A stretch of DNA of 12,180 nt from JBQCEE01 sp051960575. Lineage in GTDB: Bacteria; Actinomycetota; Actinomycetes; Mycobacteriales; Jatrophihabitantaceae. Position numbers and translations under genes: made by a program. The stretch covers positions 1-12,180 of the forward strand of contig NZ_JBQCEE010000361.1 in NCBI RefSeq assembly GCF_051960575.1, in the 5' to 3' direction. Shown here piece by piece: positions 1 to 9,771 of the stretch; the stretch's first letter is position 1, and each line of letters opens with the position of its first letter. The notes under the pieces were generated by a model that saw nothing but the letters and a program-made list of their open reading frames with translations, searched no databases and was not told where the DNA came from.

Positions 1-23
1 CGCCGTCCGGAGAGGAGGCCGGC

Positions 24-608
24 ATGCAGTTCTCGTTGTTCGGCGCCGCCGCGGCGACGCCCGCCCTCGCCGACCTCGACGGCGTCCTGCTCGCGGGCGG
101 GCACTGGGTGCGCGGTGTCGCGGCCGACGGCCGGCCGGCCGCGCGGCTGTCGATCGTCGTCGGCGAGCCGTGGCGGGCCGCCGCGCTGGTCGACGCGTTC
201 ACCGCCCTCGGGCTCGGTGACGGGGACGCGGGGATCGCCGACACGGCCGTCGGCGTCGCCGCGCGCACCGCCTTCGCCGAGCGGCTGCTGCCCCCGTCCC
301 AGCGATGGACGCGGGGCGCCAACGAGGTCCCTCCCGCCGACCTCGTCCTCACCGCCAACGGGCTGCGGCTGTGGGCGATCGCGGCCGGGCGCCGCGACGA
401 GACCGGCTACCTGCTGGGAACACCGGAGGCCGACGATCCCTTGCACCGGACGGCGGGCGCGCAGCTCGCCCGCCTGGGCGTCGCGGCGGTGTCCATCGCG
501 GCGCGCGGCGGGCCGGGCTGGCGGGTGACGTCGGTGCGGCGGCTGCGGCGGCTGGTCGAACTGCTCGGTCCGGCGCCGGCCGGTGGCGAGGCGCAGTGGC
601 CGGTGTGA
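24..608 (+). CDS. Conserved hypothetical protein upstream of topA
   Basis: A 194-residue protein of unknown function. The ATG is preceded by a strong AGGAGG at 13-18 with a 5-base spacer, which fixes the start. The N-terminus reads MQFSLFGAAAATPALADLDG, followed by a conserved-looking GGHWVRG segment and a C-terminal Arg-rich stretch (around residues 165-180). I see no signal peptide, membrane segment or known catalytic motif. From memory, mycobacteria carry a similar-sized conserved hypothetical protein directly upstream of topA (Rv3647c-like), and both the opening sequence and the position agree. The 144-base gap before topA is GC-rich, with GCGCGG/CCGCGC inverted bases near 624-636 but no U-tract. 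That the gene is real is nearly certain; its role is unknown. Confidence 0.85.
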   Translation: MQFSLFGAAAATPALADLDGVLLAGGHWVRGVAADGRPAARLSIVVGEPWRAAALVDAFTALGLGDGDAGIADTAVGVAARTAFAERLLPPSQRWTRGANEVPPADLVLTANGLRLWAIAAGRRDETGYLLGTPEADDPLHRTAGAQLARLGVAAVSIAARGGPGWRVTSVRRLRRLVELLGPAPAGGEAQWPV

Positions 609-752
609 CCGGCGCGGCGGGCAGCGCGGGCCGCGCGCGGCGCGTCTGCTGACAGGGCGACGATCGGCGCAGCGCCCGGGTGGACACCGTGCGGTACCGT
701 CCGCGGCGGGTGCCCACCTCGTGGATCAACGTGGGCCGAGTTGGGAGAACGT

Positions 753-3467
<2,715 letters not shown>

Positions 3468-3470
<3 letters not shown>

Positions 3471-3587
3471 CGCACCTCAAGATCGGGTGACGGACCTCAA
3501 GATCGGGAGACGGCAAATTGGCCGTCACGCGATCATGGGATCCGTCACCCGCGGGCGGGATCCGTCATCGTCCGCGTGAGTGCGTCA
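3468..3587. repeat. Six-unit, 20-bp-period head-to-head repeat array filling the topA-tam gap
   Basis: Exactly 120 bp from the first base of the topA stop codon to the first base of the tam stop codon (opposite strand). Units on the + strand: 3468-3487 TGACGCACCTCAAGATCGGG and 3488-3507 TGACGGACCTCAAGATCGGG (19/20 identical). The central unit 3508-3527, AGACGGCAAATTGGCCGTCA, is nearly self-complementary. Units read on the - strand: 3547-3528 TGACGGATCCCATGATCGCG, 3567-3548 TGACGGATCCCGCCCGCGGG and 3587-3568 TGACGCACTCACGCGGACGA. The palindrome centre is between 3517 and 3518, and every unit begins with TGACG (AGACG in the core). Both gene stop codons are the TGA of an outermost unit. I know of no named element with this layout; a genome-wide intergenic palindromic repeat with terminator function is the likeliest reading. 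Confidence 0.93.
3488..3547. terminator. Probable bidirectional terminator (core of the palindromic array)
   Basis: Transcripts from either side could fold here. GACGGC (3509-3514) pairs perfectly with GCCGTC (3521-3526) around a 6-base AT-rich loop. The flanking 20-bp units 3488-3507 and 3528-3547 match in 16 of 20 positions when inverted, giving a long imperfect stem. There is no U-tract on either side, which is common in high-GC actinobacteria. The placement between two convergent stop codons supports a terminator role; this is inference. Confidence 0.55.
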
Positions 3588-4358
3588 CCCAGCGGGGCGG
3601 TGGGCCACCACCAAGATCCGGCGGAACGGGAACAGCGTGCCGGCGGGCGTCGGGGGATAGGCCGTGCGCAACCGGGCGGCGTACTCGCGCTCGAAGGCCG
3701 GCGCGTCGTCGCCCAACGCCGCCAGCACCGGACGCAGCCCCGTGCCGCGCACCCATTCGAGCACCGGGTCGCTGCCGCTGAGCACGTGCACGTACGTCGT
3801 CTCCCATGCGTCCACGACCAGTCCGGACGCGAGCAGTTCGGCGGCGTAGTCGACCGGCTCGGCCACGGCGTCGTCGTGGCGCAGCACCCCGTCAAGACGC
3901 TCGGCCCACGGCGGCTCGGCGGCCAGCTCGCGCATGAGCCGGTGCGACGGCGCGCCGAAGTTGCCCGGCACCTGCACCGCGAGCCACCCGCCCGGGGCGA
4001 GGGCCTCCGCCCAGCGCCCGAGCACGACGCGGTGGTCGGGCACCCACTGCAGCACCGCGTTGCTGACGATCACGTCGACATCGGGCGGCGGCGTCCAGCT
4101 CGCGGCGTCACCGATCGCGAAGCGCACCCGGCCGGACGCGTGCTCGTCGGCCGCGGCGATCATCTCCGGCGACGAGTCGAAGCCCTCGACGACGGCGTCC
4201 GGCCAGCGCTCGGCGAGCAGCGCGGTCAGGGCGCCCGACCCGCAGCCGACGTCGACCACCCGGTGCGGCGCCTCGGCCACGACCCGCGACACCAGCTCGA
4301 CGAACGGCCGCGACCGCTCGTCGCCGTACCGCCCGTACTGCTCCGGATCCCACCGCAC
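3585..4358 (-). CDS. tam: Trans-aconitate 2-methyltransferase
   Basis: Transfers a methyl group from S-adenosylmethionine to trans-aconitate, which forms spontaneously from cis-aconitate and inhibits aconitase; cytoplasmic. The 257-residue length is close to the roughly 252 of E. coli Tam. The GTG start follows AGGAGG (minus strand of 4363-4368) by a short 4-base spacer. Family landmarks are present: the N-terminal WDPEQYGRYGDERSRPFVEL, SAM motif I VVDVGCGSG (residues 34-42), an acidic residue after strand 2 (GFDSS, Asp61), SNAVLQWVPDH, APGGWLAVQVPGN and the C-terminal SDPVLEWVRGTGLRPVL. These parallel the E. coli protein along its length. The gene converges on topA and diverges from the phosphoesterase gene; a perfect palindrome just upstream (4375-4392) suggests repressor control, probably by a TamR-like MarR protein. 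Confidence 0.9.
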   Translation of the reverse strand: MRWDPEQYGRYGDERSRPFVELVSRVVAEAPHRVVDVGCGSGALTALLAERWPDAVVEGFDSSPEMIAAADEHASGRVRFAIGDAASWTPPPDVDVIVSNAVLQWVPDHRVVLGRWAEALAPGGWLAVQVPGNFGAPSHRLMRELAAEPPWAERLDGVLRHDDAVAEPVDYAAELLASGLVVDAWETTYVHVLSGSDPVLEWVRGTGLRPVLAALGDDAPAFEREYAARLRTAYPPTPAGTLFPFRRILVVAHRPAG

Positions 4359-4374
4359 GGCGCCTCCTCGAATT

Positions 4375-4397
4375 TATCTTGACGTCAAGATATCTTG
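4375..4397. promoter_or_regulatory. Palindromic operator between tam and the phosphoesterase gene
   Basis: TATCTTGACGTCAAGATA (4375-4392) is a perfect 18-bp palindrome. It overlaps a second perfect 12-bp palindrome CAAGATATCTTG (4386-4397), so the TATCTTG half-site occurs twice in the same direction. It lies 17 bases upstream of the tam GTG and 40 bases upstream of the phosphoesterase GTG. The form TCTTGACGTCAAGA is typical of MarR-family operators in actinobacteria. As I recall, TamR of Streptomyces binds sites of this type at tam and at aconitase genes. The palindrome itself is seen in the sequence; the binding protein is inferred. Confidence 0.82.
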
Positions 4398-4425
4398 CTT
4401 GCCGAGGACAGGGAAGGCGCCCGGT

Positions 4426-4431
4426 TACGAT
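4426..4431 (+). promoter_or_regulatory. -10 element for a leaderless phosphoesterase transcript
   Basis: TACGAT (TAnnnT) ends 6 bases before GTG 4438, placing the expected transcription start on or next to the G of the start codon. There is no Shine-Dalgarno sequence upstream. No convincing -35 is seen at the usual spacing, which is common for actinobacterial promoters. Confidence 0.6.
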
Positions 4432-4437
4432 CCGAAG

Positions 4438-5832
4438 GTGCGCCTGCGACGCCTGCTGGGCCGGACGCTCGGCGGAGCGCTCGGGGCCGACCTCGGCCTG
4501 CGCCTGACCCCACCGACCCGCGGCCGCGTCGGCCCGCTCGAGGTCGAGGTGGCGCTGCGACCGGCCTCGTCCGGCGTCGAGGTCGACCTGCGCCCGCTGG
4601 GCACGGCGCGGCTGGCCACCCACGGCGGGCCGCTCGGTGTCACCCTCCGAGCGCGGGACCTCGACCCGGCCGCCCTCGCACCGCTCGCGGCCGGCGCCGT
4701 CGCCCCGCAGCTCGCGGCCTGGGGCCACGACGCGCGTCCGCTCGCCGTCCGCGCCGCGATCACCGCCGCCGCCGGCGCCACGCTGGGCGGCGTCGCCGCG
4801 GGTGCGCTGCTCACCCGGCGGCCCCGCGACGCCGTGTCGGCGGGGGGCGTCGCCCTGGCGCTCACGCTCGGCGCCGGCGCCCGCGGCGTACTCACCCGCG
4901 ACGCGTCCGCGCTGCGCGACCCGCGGCTCACCGGGCTGCTGCAGCAGGCACCGAGGATCCTCGGCGACCTGCGCACGGCGCCGCAGCGGCTCGACCGCTA
5001 CCGCGACCAGCTCACCGAGCTGCTGCAGACCGCCGCCGGGGTATACGAGCGGGTGGCGGCGCTGCCCGATGCGCCGCCCGAGGACGCGATCAGGCTGGTG
5101 CACATCTCCGACATCCATCTCAGCCCGCTCGGCCTGCCACTGGCCCGCGCGGCGGTCGCGCAGTACGGCGCGCACCTCGTCGTCGACACCGGTGACCTCG
5201 TCGACTGGGGCACGCCGGCCGAGCGCGCGACGCTGCGTCCGATCGCCGACCTCGGCGTGCCGTACGTCTACGTCAAGGGCAACCACGACTCGACCGGCAC
5301 CGCCGCCGCGGTCGCCGAGCAGCCGAACGCGGTGGTGCTCGACGGCGCGACGACCCCGGTCGAGGTCGCCGGGTTGCGGTTCGTCGGCCTGCCCGACCCA
5401 CGGTTCACGCCGGACAAGACCACCGGCCACGACCGCGCGCACGACCTGCCCGCGACGGCCGCCACCGCCTTCGCCGAGCGGTTGCGCGCCGCCGGCACCG
5501 CGGCCGACATCGCCCTCGTCCACTCACCGGCCGCCGGACGCAAGCTCGCCGGGCTCGTGCCGCTCGTGCTCAGCGGCGACACGCACGTGCGCGCGGCGCG
5601 CGCGCTCGGCGGCACGCTGCTGCTCACGCAGGGCACCACGGGGGGCGCCGGACTGCGTGGCGTGCAGACCGACCCGCCGCCGCCGTTCGCGCTGTCGGTG
5701 CTGCACCTCGACCGCCGGACCAAGCGGCTGCACACGGTCGACGAGCTCACCCTCGACGGTCTCGGCGGCACCGGCGCGTCCGTGCGCCGCCGCCGCGTCG
5801 GCGACCTCGTCGCGCCGGTGGAAGCACGATGA
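4438..5832 (+). CDS. Membrane-anchored calcineurin-like metallophosphoesterase
   Basis: A predicted two-metal phosphoesterase, 464 aa from GTG 4438; the substrate is unknown. I choose this start because the open frame further upstream runs through the operator and antisense to tam, while GTG 4438 follows a -10 element by 6 bases. Residues 1-220 are a poorly recognisable N-terminal region with two hydrophobic segments (about 103-125 and 132-150), suggesting a membrane hairpin, then a likely helical linker. The catalytic domain follows: ISDIHLS (Asp225, His227), TGDLVDW (Asp253), KGNHDS (Asn282, His283), LVHSP (His362) and SGDTHV (Asp381, His383). The last motif is normally GHxH, so the first His is replaced by Asp. 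The gene overlaps the following MFS gene by ATGA, suggesting coupled translation, and shares its upstream region with tam. Confidence 0.85.
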   Translation: MRLRRLLGRTLGGALGADLGLRLTPPTRGRVGPLEVEVALRPASSGVEVDLRPLGTARLATHGGPLGVTLRARDLDPAALAPLAAGAVAPQLAAWGHDARPLAVRAAITAAAGATLGGVAAGALLTRRPRDAVSAGGVALALTLGAGARGVLTRDASALRDPRLTGLLQQAPRILGDLRTAPQRLDRYRDQLTELLQTAAGVYERVAALPDAPPEDAIRLVHISDIHLSPLGLPLARAAVAQYGAHLVVDTGDLVDWGTPAERATLRPIADLGVPYVYVKGNHDSTGTAAAVAEQPNAVVLDGATTPVEVAGLRFVGLPDPRFTPDKTTGHDRAHDLPATAATAFAERLRAAGTAADIALVHSPAAGRKLAGLVPLVLSGDTHVRAARALGGTLLLTQGTTGGAGLRGVQTDPPPPFALSVLHLDRRTKRLHTVDELTLDGLGGTGASVRRRRVGDLVAPVEAR

Positions 5833-7805
5833 CGACGACGGAGCGGGCGACGAACCCGCGGCGCGAGAACGCGCTACTGGCGCTCTTCCGGCTGCGGGTG
5901 TTCCGGCGCATCTGGGCGGCGATCACGTTCTCGTCGCTCGGCGACTGGCTCGGCCTGCTGGCCAACACCGCGCTCGCCCAGCAGCTCACGCATCAACAGT
6001 CGTTGCAGGCGCAGGGCGCGGCGATCTCGGGCGTCATCCTCGTCCGGCTCGCGCCCGACATCCTCTTCGGCGCCTTCGCCGCAGCGCTCGCCGACAAGCT
6101 CGACCGACGCAAGACGGTGATCATCGGCGACACCCTCGCCGGGCTGCTCTACGCGTCCATCGCGCTGGGCTACAACCTCGTCTGGCTCTACATCGCGCAG
6201 TTCGCGATCGAGGCGGTGGGCCTGTTCACCCAACCCGCCAAGCAGGTGGTGTGGGTCGCGATCGTCCCGAAGCAGCACCTCGCCACGGCGAACCAGCTGT
6301 CGCTCGTGTCGGTGTACGGGACGGTGCCGGTCGCGTCCGCCGTCTTCGCGCTGCTCTCGGTGATCAATCGGTTGATCACCGGCGACGAGACCTTCACCAA
6401 GGGCGACGTCAACGGCGCGATCGTGCTCGCGCTGCTGCTCAACACCATCTCGTTCTTCGTCAGCGCCTCGACCGTCTTCCTGTCACGCCGCGAGATCCCG
6501 GCGCGTCCGGGTGCTCGCGAGCGCGAGGCCGGTGTCTTCAGCCTGCTGCGGGAGGGCGTGGCCTTCGTGCGGCAGCAGCCGCTGATCCGCGGCCTCTACG
6601 TCGGCATCATCGGCGCGTTCGCCGCGGGCGGTCTCACCGTCGGTGTCGCGCAGCTGTGGGTCGCGACGCTGTCGGCCGGCGCCGCCGGGTACTCGATCAT
6701 GTTCGGCACCGTCTTCACGGGTCTGGCCGTCGGCATGCTCGTCGGCCCGCGTGCGCTGCCGAGCCTCGCGCGCAGCCGGGTGTTCGGCCTCGCCATCGGC
6801 GGCGCCGGCATCACGCTGCTCGGCATGTCGCTGGTGCAGGACTTCGTGCTCGCCGACGTCCTCGCGGCCCTCATCGGCCTGTTTGCCGGCATGGCCTGGA
6901 TCATCGGCTACACGCTCATCGGCCACGAGGTGGAGGACCGGCTGCGCGGCCGCATCTTCTCGTTCGTGCTGTCGTCGGTGCGGCTGATGCTGCTGGCGAC
7001 GATCGCGATCGGCCCGAACCTCGCGGGCCTCATCGGCTCGCACACGCTGCGGGTCGGCCGCTACGCCCATCTGCGGTTCAGCGGCCCCGGCCTCACCCTG
7101 CTGCTGGGCGGCCTCGTGGCCCTGCTGGTGAGCTGGTACGCCACCTCGCGGGCCACTCCCAACCGCACGCGCCTGCGCGACATCATCCGCCGCCGCGTGG
7201 TGCGCGCCGGCGCGGGCGGCCCGAGCGACCACCAGGGCCTGTTCCTCACGGTCGACGGCGTCGACCCGCAGGCCACCGCCGTCATCGCCGAACTGCTCGC
7301 CGCCGCGGTGCGCGAACGTCGCCTCACGATGACCGTCACCGGTGAGCCGACCGACTCGCCGACCGGTCGCCGCGTGCGCGAGGTGCTCGAGGGGTCGCAG
7401 GTCGAGCCCGAGACGGCGGCCCTGCTGTCGGCGGCGGACCGGAGCGAGCACGTCGCCGCGGTCATCCGGCCGGCGCTCGAGCGCAGCGAGGTCGTGATCT
7501 GCGACCGCTTCGTGCTCTCGTCGGTGGCCGTGCACGGCGGCAGCGGGGCAGACATCGACCCCAACCGCGACGTCAACGACTGGAGCACGGGCGGTCTCGT
7601 CCCGGATCTCGGTGTGGTCGTCGACGACCCGGCCGCGCCCGGCGAGGCACGCCAGGCGCTGCTCGACGAGGCCGACGCCGACCCCGACCGGTACCTCGTC
7701 TGCCCGGCCGGTGCGGAGGCACTGCCCGCCGCGGTGGTGCAACGGCTCGGCCGGCTCGTGCAGGCACGCAGCAGCCTGATCGCCGCCGTCCCGGCCGCAC
7801 GGTAG
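5829..7805 (+). CDS. MFS permease fused to a degenerate thymidylate-kinase domain
   Basis: A 658-residue, two-part protein. Residues about 25-430 form an MFS transporter with many hydrophobic helices and a motif-A-like loop DKLDRRKT (89-96); the cargo is unknown. Residues about 469-655 align without gaps to the N-terminal part of the separate Tmk encoded at 8594-9202. FLTVDGVDPQATAVIAELL stands where Tmk has FIAFEGGEGVGKTTQIGLL, so the P-loop glycines, Lys (now Thr483) and following Thr residues are gone. EPTDSPTGRRVREVL, AADRSEHV and CDRFVLSS (Asp559-Arg560-Phe561) are retained relatives of Tmk motifs, and the LID segment is deleted. The domain should therefore not phosphorylate dTMP and may be regulatory. 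As I recall, Streptomyces has a similar membrane-protein/Tmk fusion beside topA. The start overlaps the upstream stop (ATGA). Confidence 0.9.
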   Translation: MTTTERATNPRRENALLALFRLRVFRRIWAAITFSSLGDWLGLLANTALAQQLTHQQSLQAQGAAISGVILVRLAPDILFGAFAAALADKLDRRKTVIIGDTLAGLLYASIALGYNLVWLYIAQFAIEAVGLFTQPAKQVVWVAIVPKQHLATANQLSLVSVYGTVPVASAVFALLSVINRLITGDETFTKGDVNGAIVLALLLNTISFFVSASTVFLSRREIPARPGAREREAGVFSLLREGVAFVRQQPLIRGLYVGIIGAFAAGGLTVGVAQLWVATLSAGAAGYSIMFGTVFTGLAVGMLVGPRALPSLARSRVFGLAIGGAGITLLGMSLVQDFVLADVLAALIGLFAGMAWIIGYTLIGHEVEDRLRGRIFSFVLSSVRLMLLATIAIGPNLAGLIGSHTLRVGRYAHLRFSGPGLTLLLGGLVALLVSWYATSRATPNRTRLRDIIRRRVVRAGAGGPSDHQGLFLTVDGVDPQATAVIAELLAAAVRERRLTMTVTGEPTDSPTGRRVREVLEGSQVEPETAALLSAADRSEHVAAVIRPALERSEVVICDRFVLSSVAVHGGSGADIDPNRDVNDWSTGGLVPDLGVVVDDPAAPGEARQALLDEADADPDRYLVCPAGAEALPAAVVQRLGRLVQARSSLIAAVPAAR

Positions 7806-7808
7806 CGT
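7803..7808 (+). promoter_or_regulatory. -10 element overlapping the MFS stop codon
   Basis: TAGCGT (TAnnnT) begins with the TAG stop codon of the upstream gene and ends 6 bases before GTG 7815, with no Shine-Dalgarno sequence in between. This fits a leaderless transcript that would let the methyltransferase and tmk be expressed apart from the upstream operon. Confidence 0.5.
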
Positions 7809-7814
7809 CGCGGG

Positions 7815-8597
7815 GTGCAGTGGCGGCCCGAGGACACCGAACCCGTCGTCTGCTGCGTCTGCGGCCTGCAGGGCACGCCGCGCTGGGAACTCGACCCCTT
7901 CGGCATCGTGCAGTGCGAGCGCTGCGGGCTGGTGTTCGTGAGCCCGCGCCTGCGTCCGGACGCGCTGGGCCGCCTCTACGGCGACCCGGCCTACCACGGG
8001 GGCATGTACGACGGCTCTCGCGGCGCGATGGCCCTGCAGCGCACCTGGATGGCCGGCCGCCTCGACGTCGCGCGGCGCGCGCTCGGGCGTGACGTCGCCG
8101 GTGCGCGCCTGCTCGAGATCGGTGCCGGACGCGGCATGTTCCTCGCCGCCGCGCGCGAGCAGGGCTTCGACGTGATCGGGGTCGAGCTGTCCGAGGACGC
8201 CGCCGCGCACGCCCGGTCGACCTACGGCGTCACCGTCCACTCGACCCAGCTCGAGGACGCGCCGCTCGACGGCCGCTTCGACGTCGTCTGCGCCTGGGAC
8301 ACCGTCGAGCACGTGCCCGACCCGGTCGACTTCTGGCGCACCGTCGCGTCCCTGCTCGCACCCGGCGGTGTCGTGCTGTTCTCGACGCCGTACTTCTCGT
8401 CGCTGCCGGCGCGGCTGCTGCGCACGCGGTGGTGGACGCTCAAGCCGGCCGAGCACATCTGGCAGTTCACGCCACGCACGCACCGCACGGTCGCGGCGGC
8501 GGGCGGGCTGCAGGTGACCCGCGTCGTGCGCAGTCCGCTGCGCCGGGCCAACTTCGCACGGCTCGACTCGCTCGTCGGCGTCGCCCGCGCCGCATGA
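7815..8597 (+). CDS. Class I SAM-dependent methyltransferase with N-terminal zinc ribbon
   Basis: A 260-residue protein. Paired cysteines Cys13/Cys16 and Cys34/Cys37 (the latter in CERCGLVFVSPRL) form a probable zinc ribbon. A Rossmann methyltransferase fold follows, with motif I LLEIGAGRGMF (Glu101), an acidic partner in IGVELSEDA, CAWDTVEHVPDP as motif II/post-II, and LLAPGGVVLFSTPY. The layout matches the Methyltransf_11/23-like proteins found in polysaccharide, secondary-metabolite and tailoring clusters. The substrate cannot be told from the sequence. It lies between the MFS/pseudokinase gene (9-base gap) and tmk (ATGA overlap), which is not the usual place for such an enzyme. The GTG 7815 start fits a leaderless promoter. 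Confidence 0.87.
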   Translation: MQWRPEDTEPVVCCVCGLQGTPRWELDPFGIVQCERCGLVFVSPRLRPDALGRLYGDPAYHGGMYDGSRGAMALQRTWMAGRLDVARRALGRDVAGARLLEIGAGRGMFLAAAREQGFDVIGVELSEDAAAHARSTYGVTVHSTQLEDAPLDGRFDVVCAWDTVEHVPDPVDFWRTVASLLAPGGVVLFSTPYFSSLPARLLRTRWWTLKPAEHIWQFTPRTHRTVAAAGGLQVTRVVRSPLRRANFARLDSLVGVARAA

Positions 8598-9202
8598 GCG
8601 TCTTCATCGCGTTCGAGGGCGGGGAGGGCGTCGGCAAGACCACGCAGATCGGCCTGCTCGCCGACTGGCTCCGCGGCGCGGGCCGCACCGTGCGGGTGAC
8701 CTTCGAGCCGGGGGACTCGCCGCTGGGGGCGCACATCCGCCGGCTGCTGCTCGACCCCGACTCGGCCGAGGTCTCGCCGCGCGCCGAGGCGCTGCTCTAC
8801 GCGGCCGACCGCGCCCACCACGTCGAGACCGTGATCCTGCCGGCGCTCGCCGCCGGCGAGGTGGTCGTCACCGACCGCTACGTCGACTCGACGCTGGCCT
8901 ACCAGGGCGCCGGACGCGACCTGCCGGGCGCCGAGCGGATCAACGCCTGGGCCACCAACGGCCTGGTGCCGCACCTGACCGTGCTGCTCGACCTCGACCC
9001 GGCGGTCGGGCTCGCGCGGGCCCGCCGCCGGGCGGCGCTCGACCGGCTGGAGGGCGCCTCGCTCGACTTCCACCGCGCCGTCCGCGCCGCCTTCCTGCGC
9101 CTCGCCGAAGCCGATCCGGCGCGGTATCTCGTGCTGGATGCGGGTGCCCCGCCCGAGGCGCTCGCGCAGCGGATCCAAGAGGTTGTCGGAGGCCTGCTGT
9201 AG
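8594..9202 (+). CDS. tmk: Thymidylate kinase (dTMP kinase)
   Basis: Phosphorylates dTMP to dTDP using ATP, an essential cytoplasmic step in dTTP supply. The ATG at 8594 overlaps the methyltransferase TGA (ATGA); the open frame continues upstream, but the protein family begins at MSVFIAFEGGEGVGKTT, so this start (202 aa) is clear. Visible motifs are the P-loop GGEGVGKTT (residues 9-17, Lys15), FEPGDSPLGAHIRRLLL for substrate binding, AADRAHHV, VTDRYVDSTLAYQGAGR (Asp94-Arg95-Tyr96) and the LID region with RARRRAALDRLE (Asp150). The length is usual for the family. All catalytic elements are intact, in contrast to the Tmk-like domain of the MFS fusion two genes upstream. Confidence 0.96.
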   Translation: MSVFIAFEGGEGVGKTTQIGLLADWLRGAGRTVRVTFEPGDSPLGAHIRRLLLDPDSAEVSPRAEALLYAADRAHHVETVILPALAAGEVVVTDRYVDSTLAYQGAGRDLPGAERINAWATNGLVPHLTVLLDLDPAVGLARARRRAALDRLEGASLDFHRAVRAAFLRLAEADPARYLVLDAGAPPEALAQRIQEVVGGLL

Positions 9203-9239
9203 ACCTGCGTCGACCCGTCCGGCGAGCGCCGAGCGGGAA

Positions 9240-9253
9240 TCTCGACATCGAGA
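9240..9253. promoter_or_regulatory. Palindromic operator upstream of the MarR gene
   Basis: TCTCGACATCGAGA has perfect 6-base arms (TCTCGA/TCGAGA) around a CA centre and ends 11 bases before ATG 9265. It matches the tam operator core TCTTGACGTCAAGA (4377-4390) at 11 of 14 positions. The placement is typical of MarR autorepression; the binding protein is inferred. Confidence 0.7.
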
Positions 9254-9264
9254 GATGTGACAGC

Positions 9265-9771
9265 ATGGTGCTCGTGACGGCGCGGGACGAGGTGGACGGC
9301 ATCGTCGCCGCCTGGCAGCGCGAGCGTCCCGACCTCGACGTCGCGCCCGTGCAGGTCATGTCTCGGCTCGACCGGCTCGCCGAGGTGTTCGCCGACCGTC
9401 GCGTCGCGGTCTTCGCCGAGCACGGTCTGCGCCGGCACGAGTTCGACGTCCTCGCCGCGCTGCGCCGCCAGGGCACCCCGTTCGAGCTCACGGCGGGCGA
9501 GCTGACCGCGCAGACGCACGTCACCTCCGGCACGATGACCAGCCGCCTGGACAAGCTCACCGAGCGAGGGCTGGTCACGCGCGCGCCCGATCCGGACGAC
9601 GGGCGGCTCGTGCGGGTGCGGCTCACCGCCGCGGGCCGGCGGGCCGTCGACGGCGCCTTCGCGGCGCTGCTCGACGCCGAGCGCGAGATGCTCGCCCCGC
9701 TCGGCGGTGGGGCGCAGGACGACCTCGCGGCGACGCTGCGTGCCCTGCTGGTGCGGGCGGTCGAGGCATGA
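9265..9771 (+). CDS. MarR-family transcriptional regulator, TamR/UrtR-like
   Basis: A 168-residue winged-helix DNA-binding protein. The N-terminal segment DEVDGIVAAWQRERPDLDVAPVQVMSR is an extra helix of the kind seen in the urate- and trans-aconitate-sensing branch of MarR proteins (HucR, TamR). The recognition region is ELTAQTHVTSGTMTSRLDKL (around residues 75-94), and the wing contains RAPDPDDGRLVRVRLT with the Asp and Arg typical of MarR. The start is uncertain: ATG 9265, GTG 9268 and GTG 9274 are in frame with no strong Shine-Dalgarno. A palindrome at 9240-9253 suggests autoregulation. The stop overlaps the holB start (ATGA), so the regulator is probably translated together with a replication gene. 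The ligand is unknown; trans-aconitate is plausible given tam in the same window. Confidence 0.9.
   Translation: MVLVTARDEVDGIVAAWQRERPDLDVAPVQVMSRLDRLAEVFADRRVAVFAEHGLRRHEFDVLAALRRQGTPFELTAGELTAQTHVTSGTMTSRLDKLTERGLVTRAPDPDDGRLVRVRLTAAGRRAVDGAFAALLDAEREMLAPLGGGAQDDLAATLRALLVRAVEA

Noticed and set aside
692..700. A topA promoter at CGGTACCG/TACCGT
   Set aside because: TACCGT resembles a -10 element but no -35 stands at a proper distance, so I do not list it as a feature.
3934..4437. An N-terminal extension of the phosphoesterase open frame
   Set aside because: It would run antisense to tam and through the operator and -10 element; its translation looks like random Ser/Thr/Pro/Arg sequence.
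4637..7345. A 902-codon + strand frame across the phosphoesterase and MFS genes
   Set aside because: It is Ser/Arg/Pro-rich low-complexity translation in the wrong frame; the overlapped genes have clear motifs.
6483..8483. A 666-codon minus-strand frame
   Set aside because: Antisense shadow of the MFS and methyltransferase genes, with no domain or start signal.
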